From positions 1 to 47,238 of the forward strand of contig JAJRYD010000025.1 in assembly GCA_024275955.1 (NCBI GenBank): 47,238 nt of DNA, written 5' to 3'. Below the pieces are notes generated by a model, which saw nothing but the letters and a program-made list of their open reading frames with translations, was not told where the DNA came from and searched no databases. Position numbers and translations under genes: made by a program. Below, piece by piece: positions 1-8,504 of this stretch. Within the stretch, counting starts at the first letter, position 1; each line of letters starts with the position of its first letter. This DNA comes from Nitrospirota bacterium (GTDB taxonomy: Bacteria > Nitrospinota_A > UBA7883 > JACRGQ01).

Positions 1-8
1 ACAAAGAC

Positions 9-37
9 GACTCTGATTTTCAAGCTGGCACACTACC
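9..37 (+). repeat. Right end of a MITE-like repeat
   Basis: The stretch ending in GGCACACTACC closely resembles the right end of the 236-bp element at 8237-8472 and a lone end at 21402-21420. All three share the core TTYAARCTGRYACAYTRCC. The left part of this copy would lie outside the window. It sits about 50 bases upstream of the first motB start, so it may have separated that gene from an upstream motA; that is inference. Confidence 0.55.
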
Positions 38-87
38 AAAGTTTCATTAAGGTTTGTGCCGATAGATATAGAGAGGTAGACTAAAGT

Positions 88-882
88 ATGGCGGAAAACA
101 ACACCACAGCCGATGCCGGCCTTGACGATGACGACGACCTTGAGGTTGTTGAGGGAGGGTCTAAGCTCCCTCCGATAGTCAAAGGCGCTCCACCGTGGAT
201 TGTAACCTTTGCCGATCTCGCAACCCTTATGCTTACCTTTTTCGTTCTTCTTCTTTCTTTTGCAAATATGGATGTAGTGGTGTTCAGGCAGTTGATGGGT
301 TCCATGGGTGAATCTTTTGAATCTACATTTGAATAGCATGGTAAGTTCCAGCATGTCGGCCCTGTCGGGTCGCTAGCTGAAAAACTGGGGATAAAAAAGG
401 TTCGAAAGCCTATAGACCCATTTAGAAAGGAACAAAACAACCTAGCCGACCTTACAAGCGACGCGGCAAGACGGGCCGGACTCAGAGACGAAGTAAAGAT
501 TTTTTACGGAGCGGACGGGATAAGCGTAAGGATATCGGATTCCGCGGTATTCGATTCTGGAAAAGCCGACCTAAAGCCGGCATCATTTCCATTTTTAAAA
601 GGAATAGCCGAAATCGCCAAATCGTTCCGGTTCAAACTGCTTGTTGAGGGCCATACAGATAATATCCCGATAAGGACAAAAGAGTTCCCCTCCAACTGGG
701 AACTCTCCACCATAAGGGCCACAACAGTCCTGAGGAAACTGCTTGAGTATGGGGCGCCGTCGGATACCTTGGCGGCAGTTGGTTATGCCGACAGAAAACC
801 ACTCAGGGAAAATAGTACCCCAGAACATAGAAAAGAAAACAGACGGGTAGAGTTCAAATTTATAAAGCTGGAAAAAGAATGA
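88..882 (+). pseudogene. motB: Flagellar motor protein MotB with an in-frame amber codon
   Basis: MotB is the peptidoglycan-anchoring stator subunit of the flagellar motor. Codons 1-82 encode the N-terminal plug and membrane helix, with the proton-channel aspartate in TFADLATLMLTFFV. Codon 83 is TAG (334-336). The same frame then stays open to TGA at 880-882 and encodes a complete OmpA-like peptidoglycan-binding domain, with motifs VEGHTDNIPI, NWELSTIRATT and ENRRVEF. Reading through the amber gives about 264 residues, a normal MotB length. Nothing else in the frame is damaged, so the lesion is recent, a sequencing error, or a suppressed stop. The stop overlaps the next gene (starting at 879) by four bases, so the two are probably co-transcribed. 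A second intact motB lies at 1649-2395. The call as MotB is secure; its functionality is not. Confidence 0.85.
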
Positions 883-1643
883 AAAGAACTGCTCTTTTTA
901 TCCTTATTGGAGCGTTGCTTTTTGCCGGTTGTGCCAAAGAGGAAAAAACAACAGGACTTCCGGCCGAAATGGCCGCCAGAGCGCTTGCCAAAAAGGCGGC
1001 AAAACTTGACGCAAACGGTAGCTACCATGAGTCCGCCAAAATATATAAGGAAATCGTAGAAAAATACCCCGAGACCAAATACTACGCGGAGCTGGAAAAA
1101 GAACTGCTGAATAAAGGAATTTCGCTAAAAACACCGCTTGTATCAAGAACCTCCCACATAATGTTCAAGTTTCAGAAAATGGTGCTGAAATATAAAAAAG
1201 AGCGCGGCTTCTACCCAAAGGCCCATGCCTTAAAAGTTCCCAAAGATTTATGGGGAAACCCGCTTGTACACTATGTTCCAGATAGGGACGACGAAGCTAC
1301 TTATGAATTCCTCATATTTTCTAAAGGGCCTGACCGCAGGGCAAAAACCGACGACGACATCGTGCTTGTTTACACCAAGCATACCTCGGATAGTACCAAC
1401 AAATTCGGCGATACCGCCTCAAAGAAGGAATTAGGCGTCGGCCGGCCCGGTAGCCGCGGAAGTAGCGACTCCGTATCGTTAAGCGAACTTAAAAAAATGA
1501 CTCACAAGGAACCGAGTGTGAGGACAAAAGGTGCTAAAGTTTCAGTCGACAAAATAAAAGCAGGCACAACAACAAAAAAGAGAAAAAAACCTCTCGCTAG
1601 AACAGAAACAGTAAAAACCCTCGATCAACTGCTGTCAGAGTAG
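879..1643 (+). CDS. Lipoprotein with GspG-like C-terminal segment
   Basis: This 254-residue protein starts with a lipoprotein signal (MKRTALFILIGALLFAGC), with the lipobox cysteine at residue 18. Residues about 45-75 look like a short helical, TPR-like stretch (ESAKIYKEIVEKYPETKYY). Residues about 100-155 resemble the C-terminal domain of type II secretion pseudopilins (GspG): PKDLWGNPLVHYVPD followed by FLIFSKGPDRRAKTDDDIV, which in GspG forms a calcium-binding loop. The tail is basic and low in complexity. The ATG overlaps the motB stop in an ATGA arrangement, so it is co-expressed with the stator gene. No known motor lipoprotein is recognised; a periplasmic accessory role for the stator is a guess from position. 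The gene converges on the next motB with a five-base gap. Confidence 0.75.
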   Translation: MKRTALFILIGALLFAGCAKEEKTTGLPAEMAARALAKKAAKLDANGSYHESAKIYKEIVEKYPETKYYAELEKELLNKGISLKTPLVSRTSHIMFKFQKMVLKYKKERGFYPKAHALKVPKDLWGNPLVHYVPDRDDEATYEFLIFSKGPDRRAKTDDDIVLVYTKHTSDSTNKFGDTASKKELGVGRPGSRGSSDSVSLSELKKMTHKEPSVRTKGAKVSVDKIKAGTTTKKRKKPLARTETVKTLDQLLSE

Positions 1644-1648
1644 TCGGC

Positions 1649-2395
1649 TTACTCCTTCTTGGCATCTGCATTCGGGCTGAGAATAAACTCTACCCTCCTG
1701 TTTTTCGCCCTTCCTTCTTTACTTTCGTTATCCATAATCGGCCTAGTATCTGCGTAGCCTATGGCGCTTAGCCTATCGACATCGACCTTTTTAAAAACCA
1801 TATAACGCAATACCGTGGTAGCCCTTACTCCCGAAAGCTCCCAGTTTGAAGGATACCTCTTAGATTTAATAGGAACACTGTCTGTATGCCCCTCGATGGT
1901 GAGTGTATAGTCTGTCCGTTTCATTACATCTACAATCCCTTTTAAAAGGACGATAGAGTCTTTCTTAAACTTGGCAGAGCCAGAAGCGAAAAACGACCCG
2001 CCGTCAACACGGATTACGATATTTGGTTTTTTTACGAATATCGTCACATTATCGCCAAGCTTTGTATTGCTCACAGCCTCTTTCATCTGCTCTATCGAGT
2101 CTTCCTGCTTTTTCTTCTCTTGGGGAGAGCTAGAGTCTCCCCCCTTTTTTTCACTCTCTTCTTTTACAGTCTCCTCTTCTTCTACAGAGACAAAAGGAGA
2201 GGGATCTCCCTCCTTTTCAATTACCACCCCAAAAGCGCCTTGAACCGATCCAAGCATCTCACGAAAAGCGACGACATCCATATTTGCGAAAGAAAGAAGA
2301 AGAACGAAAAAAGTAAGCATGAGAGTAGATATATCGGCGAAGGTCATGTACCAGTTCGGTACGCCTGTATTAATTACCTCTCTCTCAGCCGCCAT
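1649..2395 (-). CDS. motB: Flagellar motor protein MotB (intact copy)
   Basis: This 248-residue stator subunit couples ion flow to flagellar rotation and anchors the stator to peptidoglycan. Residues about 12-38 form the plug and transmembrane helix with the channel aspartate in MTFADISTLMLTFFV. Residues about 55-95 are a charged, low-complexity linker rich in Glu, Lys and Ser. Residues about 120-240 are an OmpA-like domain with IEGHTDSVPI, NWELSGVRATT and NRRVEFILS. A GGAGG sequence lies just before the ATG. It follows motA on the same strand with an 18-base gap, so the two form a motAB operon. It shares the membrane-helix sequence with the interrupted copy at 88-882 but differs in linker and tail, so the two are diverged paralogues rather than a fresh duplication. 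Confidence 0.95.
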   Translation of the reverse strand: MAAEREVINTGVPNWYMTFADISTLMLTFFVLLLSFANMDVVAFREMLGSVQGAFGVVIEKEGDPSPFVSVEEEETVKEESEKKGGDSSSPQEKKKQEDSIEQMKEAVSNTKLGDNVTIFVKKPNIVIRVDGGSFFASGSAKFKKDSIVLLKGIVDVMKRTDYTLTIEGHTDSVPIKSKRYPSNWELSGVRATTVLRYMVFKKVDVDRLSAIGYADTRPIMDNESKEGRAKNRRVEFILSPNADAKKE

Positions 2396-2413
2396 TTAAA
2401 AACCTCCGCGGAA

Positions 2414-3163
2414 TTATTTAACCTGTTGGCTTGGAACCAAAAACGCGTTGAGCTTTGACCGCATAAGGGACGGGTTCTCCTTTCGCACGATAGATACCAC
2501 CCCCTCCATTATCAACTCCAATACCACCGACTCCTCGGTCGAACGGATTGAAAGCTTCTTAGCTATAGGAATGCAAAAAAGGTTGGCCAAAAGAGCGCCG
2601 TAAAATGTCGTCAAAAGCGCTACCGCCATAGCAGGGCCGATGGAAGCAGGGTCGGACAACTGCTGGAGCATCTGCACAAGACCTATAAGAGTTCCTATCA
2701 TCCCGAACGCGGGGGCCAAAAGCCCCACCTGATCAAAAAGCTCAGAACCAGAAGCGTGCCTCGCTTTCATCTTGTCTATCTCCGTGCCAAGTACCGCCCG
2801 GATAGAATGGTGGTCCATGCCGTCAACCATCATGCCTATCGCCTTGCTCAAAAACTTGTCGGGAGTTTTATAAGTCTGAAGCGAAAGAGCGCCATCTTTT
2901 CTCACCTTTTTTGAAAGCTCTACCATAATTTTGATGATTTTCTTTGGGTCGTTCGGCTTTACCTTTATGGTATTGATGGCAACTTTGATAGAGCCTATAA
3001 CCTGCCCCATAGGAAACATGATAAGCGTTCCGGAAAATGTGCCGCCAAAGACAACCAGTATACTAGGAATGTTTATGAACCCGCCTATGTCGCCGCCGGT
3101 CATAATGGAAGCGGTGACAAGGCTGATTCCCATAACTACGCCGATTATTGTAGCTAAATCCAT
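2414..3163 (-). CDS. motA: Flagellar motor stator protein MotA
   Basis: MotA is the ion-conducting stator subunit in the inner membrane. The 249-residue protein begins MDLATIIGVVMGISLV and has the family layout: two N-terminal membrane helices, a cytoplasmic loop with the charged residues that contact FliG, and two further helices. The conserved segment LLAPAFGMIGTLIGLVQML followed by GPAMAVALLTTFYG is diagnostic of MotA. It lies directly upstream of motB. AGGAAG precedes the ATG at about the right distance. The 271 bases between this gene and the divergent ubiE must hold promoters for both, but I could not assign a clear sigma-28 or sigma-70 site there. Confidence 0.96.
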   Translation of the reverse strand: MDLATIIGVVMGISLVTASIMTGGDIGGFINIPSILVVFGGTFSGTLIMFPMGQVIGSIKVAINTIKVKPNDPKKIIKIMVELSKKVRKDGALSLQTYKTPDKFLSKAIGMMVDGMDHHSIRAVLGTEIDKMKARHASGSELFDQVGLLAPAFGMIGTLIGLVQMLQQLSDPASIGPAMAVALLTTFYGALLANLFCIPIAKKLSIRSTEESVVLELIMEGVVSIVRKENPSLMRSKLNAFLVPSQQVK

Positions 3164-3434
3164 TTAAAAGCTTCCTGTCTAACTCTTTTTAAAACAAACA
3201 ATTAAAGTAACAATGTTTAAAGGAGGCTTCCCTGCCAAACAGCAGTGAATCGTAACCAAAAATGACACAAAAGTAAATGCCTAACATCTGCCTCGAACTG
3301 CGGAACCTCCGATTGTTATACAGCTCCAAGAACAATGTCAAAAATACTAGACTATCGACGAAATAAAACCTTAACAAACCGACGAACCAAACAAAAATTG
3401 TCGGCACCGGCAGTTTGTGAGACTATATCCTCTG

Positions 3435-4130
3435 ATGATATCAAAAAAAGCTAAAAAGATTGAGCAGATGTTTTCGGAAATAGCGCCGAAGTACGACCTC
3501 CTTAACAGCCTCTTAAGCGCCGGGATAGATAGTAGCTGGAGAAAAGCCTGTATAGCCAAACTAACTCCAGATAACGGAATATTCCTAGACATAGCGACAG
3601 GAACTGGCGACCTTGCCATAGAGTTGAGAAAGCAAAACAAAAATGCCAAAATCATCGCGATCGATTTCAGCCAAAAAATGCTTAAAATAGGCAAGACAAA
3701 AATGTCGGGACACAAAATAAGCATCCAAAGGGGTGACGCGCTTGCGCTTGCCTATAGAGAATCTACTCTCGACGGCATTACATGCGCGTTTGGAATAAGG
3801 AACTTTGAGAACCTTGAAAGCGGATTGAAAGAGATGTTAAAAGTGCTAAAACCGGGAGGACGCGTAGCGATACTGGAGTTCGCTACCCCCTGCAACAGAA
3901 TAATAAAATCGCTATATCTCTTTTACTTCATTTACATACTTCCAGTTATAGGTAGCCTTATATCCGGCCACAAAGAGGCATACAGCTACCTTGCGAAATC
4001 TGCCATTAATTTTCCAGACAGAAAGAAACTTTCCAAAATTTTTTCCGATACAGGTTTTTGCGAAGTAGAGATTACCCCGCTCACCTTCGGTATTTGCGAC
4101 CTTATCTACGCCAAAAAGCCTACAGCCTAA
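3435..4130 (+). CDS. ubiE: Menaquinone/ubiquinone C-methyltransferase
   Basis: UbiE methylates demethylmenaquinone (and the ubiquinone precursor) using S-adenosylmethionine, the late ring-methylation step of respiratory quinone synthesis. The protein has 231 residues from the ATG at 3435; an in-frame start at 3417 would add only MRLYPL and has no ribosome site. The family start MFSEIAPKYDLLNSLLS is present, then the SAM motif FLDIATGTGDLAIELR, the IRNFENLESGLKEMLKVLKPGG segment and the C-terminal GICDLIYAKK. The gene lies two bases from glnD, implying one transcript, although the two functions are unrelated. Whether it serves menaquinone, ubiquinone or both cannot be read from this window. 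Confidence 0.93.
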   Translation: MISKKAKKIEQMFSEIAPKYDLLNSLLSAGIDSSWRKACIAKLTPDNGIFLDIATGTGDLAIELRKQNKNAKIIAIDFSQKMLKIGKTKMSGHKISIQRGDALALAYRESTLDGITCAFGIRNFENLESGLKEMLKVLKPGGRVAILEFATPCNRIIKSLYLFYFIYILPVIGSLISGHKEAYSYLAKSAINFPDRKKLSKIFSDTGFCEVEITPLTFGICDLIYAKKPTA

Positions 4131-4132
4131 CG

Positions 4133-6655
4133 ATGAAAAACAGAGAAAACGTAGAGAGAGAGAGAGCGTTATTTGAAAAAAAACATCTCTCTGGGGCCGG
4201 CGGTTTTGAAATATCACGTTTGTGGTCTCGGTTTGTCGACCAGTTTATCGACAACCTTCTTGATGAATCGATAGAAGGCAAAAATCTGTCCGGCTTCGCC
4301 CTTGTCGCTCTTGGAGGCTACGGAAGAGGCGAGCTGAACCCGCATTCCGACATTGACCTGCTTTTTCTTTTTGAAAAAACGGTTCCGTTACAAAAAGCAG
4401 GCCCCACTACCATCATCCCAAAACTTTGGGACTGCGGTTTCAAGGTCGGACACTCCACCCGTTCCATAGGCGACTGCGTAAAAATAGCGGCAGAAGATTC
4501 AATAAGCAAAACCAGCATGATAGAGGCCCGGTTTCTTTCGGGCGACAGAGAGATATTTAACACTTTCGAGCGGATTTTCCGCAAGAAATCTGTTTCGAAT
4601 AGCCCTCTTGCCTTCATAAAAAACAAAGTGCTGGAAGCGGAACTAAGGCACGAAGAGTTCGGCAAAACCCCGTTACTGACAGAGCCGAACATAAAAGAGT
4701 CGCCCGGCGGACTGCGCGACTATCAGACAGCACTCTGGGTAGCCGCCGCCAGATACGATGTAAAAGATATTGAGAGCCTTGAAAAACGCGGGCTGTTGAG
4801 CAAAAAAGAGATGGACCAAGCGGTAAAAGCACTAGACCTCCTTTACAAAATCCGCAACGACCTGCACTTCCAGGAAAACGGGCCGGTAGATACGCTCTCT
4901 TACTCCCTACAGCCGTCTGTCGCCAGAAGGCTTGGCTATGAAGGCGAAGACGAGCTAATAGTACCGTTGATGATGAACGACTACTACAGAGCGGCAGACT
5001 CCGTTTACCGTTTCAGTAAGTCGATAACGGCGCAAGCTATAAGGTACAGAAGTAAAGCTGGAATGCTTTTTCTAAAACTCCGCCATAAGCAGATAGCTCC
5101 AAATATCTTCGCGGGGCCGGAAGAGATATATACGAAAGATATAACGCCAAAAGATATCGCATCCGAGCCTGAAAAGTTTTTCCTTATTCTAACTCTTATG
5201 GCCGAAGAGGGACTAAAGCCGTCGCCAGCTCTTACAAAAGCGCTTGAGGATGTAGGAGCAATATGGAAAAAGCAGAAACCAGAGATGAAAAAACTGGCCA
5301 AAGGGTTTCGAGAACTGATTAAGCTAGACGAACCAGCGTACCTGCTTCGCCTTATGCGCGACTCGAAAATACTAACCTCCATAATCCCCGAATTTCACGC
5401 GGTAAGATACCTCACTCCTTTCGATCTTTATCACAAGTTCACTGTCGACGACCATACTTTCCTCGCTATAAAAGAGTTTGACAACCTTAAAAGAAACAAC
5501 AACGCAGAATGCGACCTGCTCCGGCAACTTTACGAACGTGAAAAAAGAAAAGACCTTTTAAGGCTCGCAATACTTCTGCACGATGTCGGAAAGGGCGGCG
5601 AAAACGACGGCCCGGAAGAAGATATACCGCCAGAAGCTATTAAAAGACTTGGCTACAGCGATGAAGATACCGTGATGGTAAGAAGGCTCGTACAGCTTCA
5701 CCTGCTGATGAACATGGTCGCGCAAAGACGCGACATACACGACAAAAAGACGATTGCCGACTTTTGCAAAAATGTGGGAGATGCAAAAACGCTGAAAAAA
5801 CTATATCTGCTGACCTTCGCCGACACCAGCGCGGTAGCCCCCGGCGTATGGAACTCGTGGAAAGGCTCTCTATTAAAAGAGCTTTTTGTAAAAGCTCTTA
5901 CCGCCTTTGAAGGCACAAAGGAAAAACCAAGAAGAGAACTCTCGCGCAAAGCGGCAATGTTCGCACAAAAAATGCCGGCGCATTACCTCCCGCTTCGTGA
6001 AGCAGAGCAGGTAGAAAAAGACGCGAAGCTTTTCGAGCAGTTTTCGCAAAATGATGCTTCTCCTCTCCTTTATTACAGAGATGTAGCCGAAAACGAGCCG
6101 GGCGAACTGACGCTGATGGCAAAAGACGAAACAGGGCTTTTGTCGAAAGTTGTCGGCGCGCTTATGGCAAAAAATGTCAACACCCATCATGCCAAAATAT
6201 TTACGAGAAGCGACGGCATAGTGGTAGACTTTCTGCGCCTTACCGGAAGGAACGACACCCCGATAGCCGATATGGAACTCTGGACGCGGACAAAAGCGAA
6301 AGTGGAAAAAGTGCTTAAGGGCGAAATAAGCGTCGAAGATCTCATAAAAAGCAGGGAGAGAAAGTTTCACGGCATGAAAAGCCTTCCCAAGATAGCCCCG
6401 CAGGTAAAAACACTCAACGGAGAATCTTTCGACCATACCGTCATAGAAGTGGAGGCGCGCGACAGGCTCGGCCTTCTCTACGACATAACACGCGCGATAG
6501 CATCGCTTGGAATTGGAATAATGTCGGCACAGATAACCACCGAAGGACAAAAAGCCTTAAATAGTTTTTATATAAACGAACAGAGAGGAGGCAAGGTGAA
6601 AGGCTCGGCAAGAATGACCGAAATAAAAAAAACTATACAAGAGGTAATCGGCTAG
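4133..6655 (+). CDS. glnD: PII uridylyltransferase / uridylyl-removing enzyme
   Basis: GlnD senses glutamine and adds or removes UMP on PII proteins, setting nitrogen control. The 840-residue length is normal. In order: a nucleotidyltransferase domain with GGYGRGELNPHSDIDLLFL at residues 61-79; a helical bundle with ESPGGLRDYQTALW; an HD hydrolase domain with LLHDVGKGG near residue 485; and two ACT domains starting near residues 658 (LTLMAKDETGLLSKVVGAL) and 766 (TVIEVEARDRLGLLYDITRA). The start at 4133 is chosen because it gives the family N-terminus, two bases after ubiE; an upstream in-frame start would overlap ubiE. The likely targets of nitrogen control, a PII gene or glutamine synthetase, are not in the window. 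Sigma-54 signals do occur, at 39319-39564. Confidence 0.97.
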   Translation: MKNRENVERERALFEKKHLSGAGGFEISRLWSRFVDQFIDNLLDESIEGKNLSGFALVALGGYGRGELNPHSDIDLLFLFEKTVPLQKAGPTTIIPKLWDCGFKVGHSTRSIGDCVKIAAEDSISKTSMIEARFLSGDREIFNTFERIFRKKSVSNSPLAFIKNKVLEAELRHEEFGKTPLLTEPNIKESPGGLRDYQTALWVAAARYDVKDIESLEKRGLLSKKEMDQAVKALDLLYKIRNDLHFQENGPVDTLSYSLQPSVARRLGYEGEDELIVPLMMNDYYRAADSVYRFSKSITAQAIRYRSKAGMLFLKLRHKQIAPNIFAGPEEIYTKDITPKDIASEPEKFFLILTLMAEEGLKPSPALTKALEDVGAIWKKQKPEMKKLAKGFRELIKLDEPAYLLRLMRDSKILTSIIPEFHAVRYLTPFDLYHKFTVDDHTFLAIKEFDNLKRNNNAECDLLRQLYEREKRKDLLRLAILLHDVGKGGENDGPEEDIPPEAIKRLGYSDEDTVMVRRLVQLHLLMNMVAQRRDIHDKKTIADFCKNVGDAKTLKKLYLLTFADTSAVAPGVWNSWKGSLLKELFVKALTAFEGTKEKPRRELSRKAAMFAQKMPAHYLPLREAEQVEKDAKLFEQFSQNDASPLLYYRDVAENEPGELTLMAKDETGLLSKVVGALMAKNVNTHHAKIFTRSDGIVVDFLRLTGRNDTPIADMELWTRTKAKVEKVLKGEISVEDLIKSRERKFHGMKSLPKIAPQVKTLNGESFDHTVIEVEARDRLGLLYDITRAIASLGIGIMSAQITTEGQKALNSFYINEQRGGKVKGSARMTEIKKTIQEVIG

Positions 6656-6784
6656 CGGCCTTTAGAATAGATATGGATAACGCGGAGACAGATGCCAAGT
6701 ACCGATGCAAAAAACCATCCTATTAACTATTTTGCAGAATGAAGGCTTAGTGATAGAGTTAAGCCTATTAAAATGGAGGTTTCT

Positions 6785-7351
6785 GTGCGGCTTATAGTTT
6801 CCTGTACACTGACGTTTCTCATCGCCACATTTATCGGCCTGCCAAGAGCAAGGGCTATTACCGACGACGAATCTAAAGAAATGTTAACCAACATGGTTCA
6901 TGCCTATTATGAGAGCAACCCTGACAAACTTCTTAAAATATGCTCTCGGTTCAAAAACCCTCAGTTCACAAACCGCAGAACAGTAAACAAATGGATGAAA
7001 GAGAGAACCGCCACCAGAGAAACCTACATGAAGGTTAGGGGAGTTATGGTTCATGGCATGGCGAAGATTACAGACGAAAAGCTGGGTAATATAGAATTCC
7101 GGTTCGATGGAACGGAGAAATCCCCGTCACGGGTAATAGTCGTTACCGCGTGGCTGGAAAGGATATACGAGTTCGACGAAACTGTCCCGCAAAAACAGAG
7201 GGTAATAGAGCAGATAGCTGTGCTAAAAATATATGTAACGATAATGGAAGAAAAATATTTAAGCTTCAAAAGCGACGAAATAAACTTCGGTTACTACTTC
7301 GCCTCAGCCGGAGGCGCGCCTAAAGTAAGACCGGCTGGAGCGATGCACTAA
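6785..7351 (+). CDS. Secreted protein of unknown function
   Basis: I do not recognise this family. The protein has 188 residues from the GTG at 6785. That start is preferred over the ATG at 6773 because GGAGG lies six bases before it and because it leaves a clean signal peptide (MRLIVSCTLTFLIATFIG, cleavage likely after ARA). The mature part contains only one cysteine, has no membrane helix and is rich in charged alpha/beta sequence (TREETYMKV-like stretches, EKYLSFKSDEINFGYYF near the end). It stands alone between glnD and a convergent sirtuin gene, with a 117-base upstream gap. Periplasmic or outer-membrane-associated location is inferred from the signal alone. Confidence 0.7.
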   Translation: MRLIVSCTLTFLIATFIGLPRARAITDDESKEMLTNMVHAYYESNPDKLLKICSRFKNPQFTNRRTVNKWMKERTATRETYMKVRGVMVHGMAKITDEKLGNIEFRFDGTEKSPSRVIVVTAWLERIYEFDETVPQKQRVIEQIAVLKIYVTIMEEKYLSFKSDEINFGYYFASAGGAPKVRPAGAMH

Positions 7352-7368
7352 CCGCTTGCAACGCTATA

Positions 7369-8088
7369 TCAGACAACCAGCTGAGGCAGAATCTCGCCCG
7401 ACTTTCCTCGGTACGAAACATCGACGATGCTGGATATCGGTGTTTTTTCGATATTTACCTCTATAACAAATGCCCCTGCCTCTTTTGCCATACCGGCAAG
7501 GCTGGCGGCAGGCTGTACCAGAGCAGAAGTACCGGCGACTATAAACAGGTCGCACTCTTGGCTCGTCTTAATAGCCTTTTGGATAACGGCAGGCTCTAGT
7601 GACTCGCCGAACCATACTATATGCGGCCTCAAGATAGCCCCGCATCCGCAAAGAGGCGGCAGTTCTTTAAGCGGGGTTTGGCGGTTCTCCCTCACCGTAT
7701 GCTCATCTACACATCTTGTTTTCCAGATATTGCCATGAAGCTCTAAAAGTTTCCGGCTCCCCGCCTTTTCGTGAAGACCATCAACATTTTGCGTTATCAA
7801 AAGAAAATCGTCGAACCTTTTTTCCATCTCCGCAATCGCAAAATGACCGGCGTTTGGCGATAGCGGAGCTATAAGGCTACGCCGCCAGTCGTACCACTCC
7901 CAGATAAGCTTTGGGTCGCGCCTAAACGCCTCCGGCGTCGCAAGTTCCTCCGCGCGGAAGCTCTTCCAAAGACCGTCCGCGCCTCGAAATGTAGGCACCC
8001 CGCTCTCGGCAGAGACCCCTGCGCCGGTAAGAACCGCAACTTTTTTTGCGGAAGTTATCTTCTCCTTAAGCTCTTTGTCTATTTCCAT
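7369..8088 (-). CDS. cobB: NAD-dependent sirtuin deacylase
   Basis: Sirtuins remove acetyl or acyl groups from protein lysines, consuming NAD. The 239-residue protein starts at 8088 (MEIDKELKEKITSAKKVAVL); the longer frame adds unrelated residues. Motifs present: GAGVSAESGVPTFRG (NAD binding), TQNVDGLHEKAG, the catalytic histidine in ELHGN, and zinc-site cysteines in TRC and CGCG. WYDWRRS carries a Tyr-x-x-Arg pair like the one that binds acidic acyl groups in class III sirtuins, so desuccinylase activity is plausible in addition to deacetylase activity. The second cysteine of the first CxxC pair is missing, as in Escherichia coli CobB. It converges with the secreted-protein gene upstream; nothing in the flanks shows a partner. 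Confidence 0.94.
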   Translation of the reverse strand: MEIDKELKEKITSAKKVAVLTGAGVSAESGVPTFRGADGLWKSFRAEELATPEAFRRDPKLIWEWYDWRRSLIAPLSPNAGHFAIAEMEKRFDDFLLITQNVDGLHEKAGSRKLLELHGNIWKTRCVDEHTVRENRQTPLKELPPLCGCGAILRPHIVWFGESLEPAVIQKAIKTSQECDLFIVAGTSALVQPAASLAGMAKEAGAFVIEVNIEKTPISSIVDVSYRGKSGEILPQLVV

Positions 8089-8236
8089 CGCCCCAATTCT
8101 ACCAAAGTAGCAGATAAAACCTGCCACAGTTATTCATTACTCAAAACCTCTCACAGCGGTCATCGCGGGGAGCGAAAGCAACAGCCTGCACGGGCGCATC
8201 GTGGTGGCGGTAATCTTTAAAGCCTGCTGATTTGTA
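8089..8236. other. Non-coding region left of the MITE
   Basis: No supported gene. The 148 bases separate the sirtuin start from the MITE at 8237. The last eight bases, GATTTGTA, are the left copy of the element's target duplication. Confidence 0.6.
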
Positions 8237-8472
8237 GGCAGTGTGTCAGTTTGAATTCCGGTGGGTTCCTCTCCTTTGAGAAGGGAGGAGACTGAGGGGT
8301 GCTACCCCTTAAGGTAGCCCCTCCGTCCCGCACTCGCGGGGGACAGCCGGCTTTGAATACTTCCTCCACCATCTTGTTAGCCTCCGTCCCGCACTCGCGG
8401 GGGGACAGCCTCACCTTTAGCTTCGCAAGGGGAGGAGAAAAATGACTGTAATTTTCAAACTGATACATTGCC
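8237..8472. mobile_element. MITE-like element, 236 bp, 8-bp target duplication
   Basis: The ends are inverted repeats: GGCAGTGTGTCAGTTTGAA at 8237-8255 and TTCAAACTGATACATTGCC at 8454-8472, matching at 17 of 19 positions. The flanks are GATTTGTA (8229-8236) and GATTTGCA (8473-8480), an 8-bp target duplication with one difference. Eight-base duplications are typical of the IS256 family among others, so a transposase of that kind elsewhere in the genome may mobilise it. The inside has no open transposase gene and carries a 29/30-bp tandem motif. Similar right ends occur at 9-37 and 21402-21420. Confidence 0.75.
8320..8410. repeat. Pair of 29/30-bp direct repeats within the MITE
   Basis: The motif beginning CCTCCGTCCCGCACTCGCGG and ending GGACAGCC occurs at 8320-8348 and 8381-8410; the second copy has one extra G. 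The repeats are separated by 32 bases. They are C/G-rich, unlike the surrounding DNA, and their CCCGC/GCGGG core is self-complementary, so each could form a small hairpin. Confidence 0.8.
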
Positions 8473-8504
8473 GATTTGCAAAGATGTGAGATTGCGTTAG
8501 CTAC

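Noticed and set aside
334-336. Amber codon reassigned (for example to pyrrolysine)
   Set aside because: Other genes in the window end naturally at TAG and no pyl genes are visible; a lesion, error or readthrough is simpler.
8320-8410. CRISPR array
   Set aside because: Only two copies of the motif with a 32-base gap, inside a MITE, and no cas genes.
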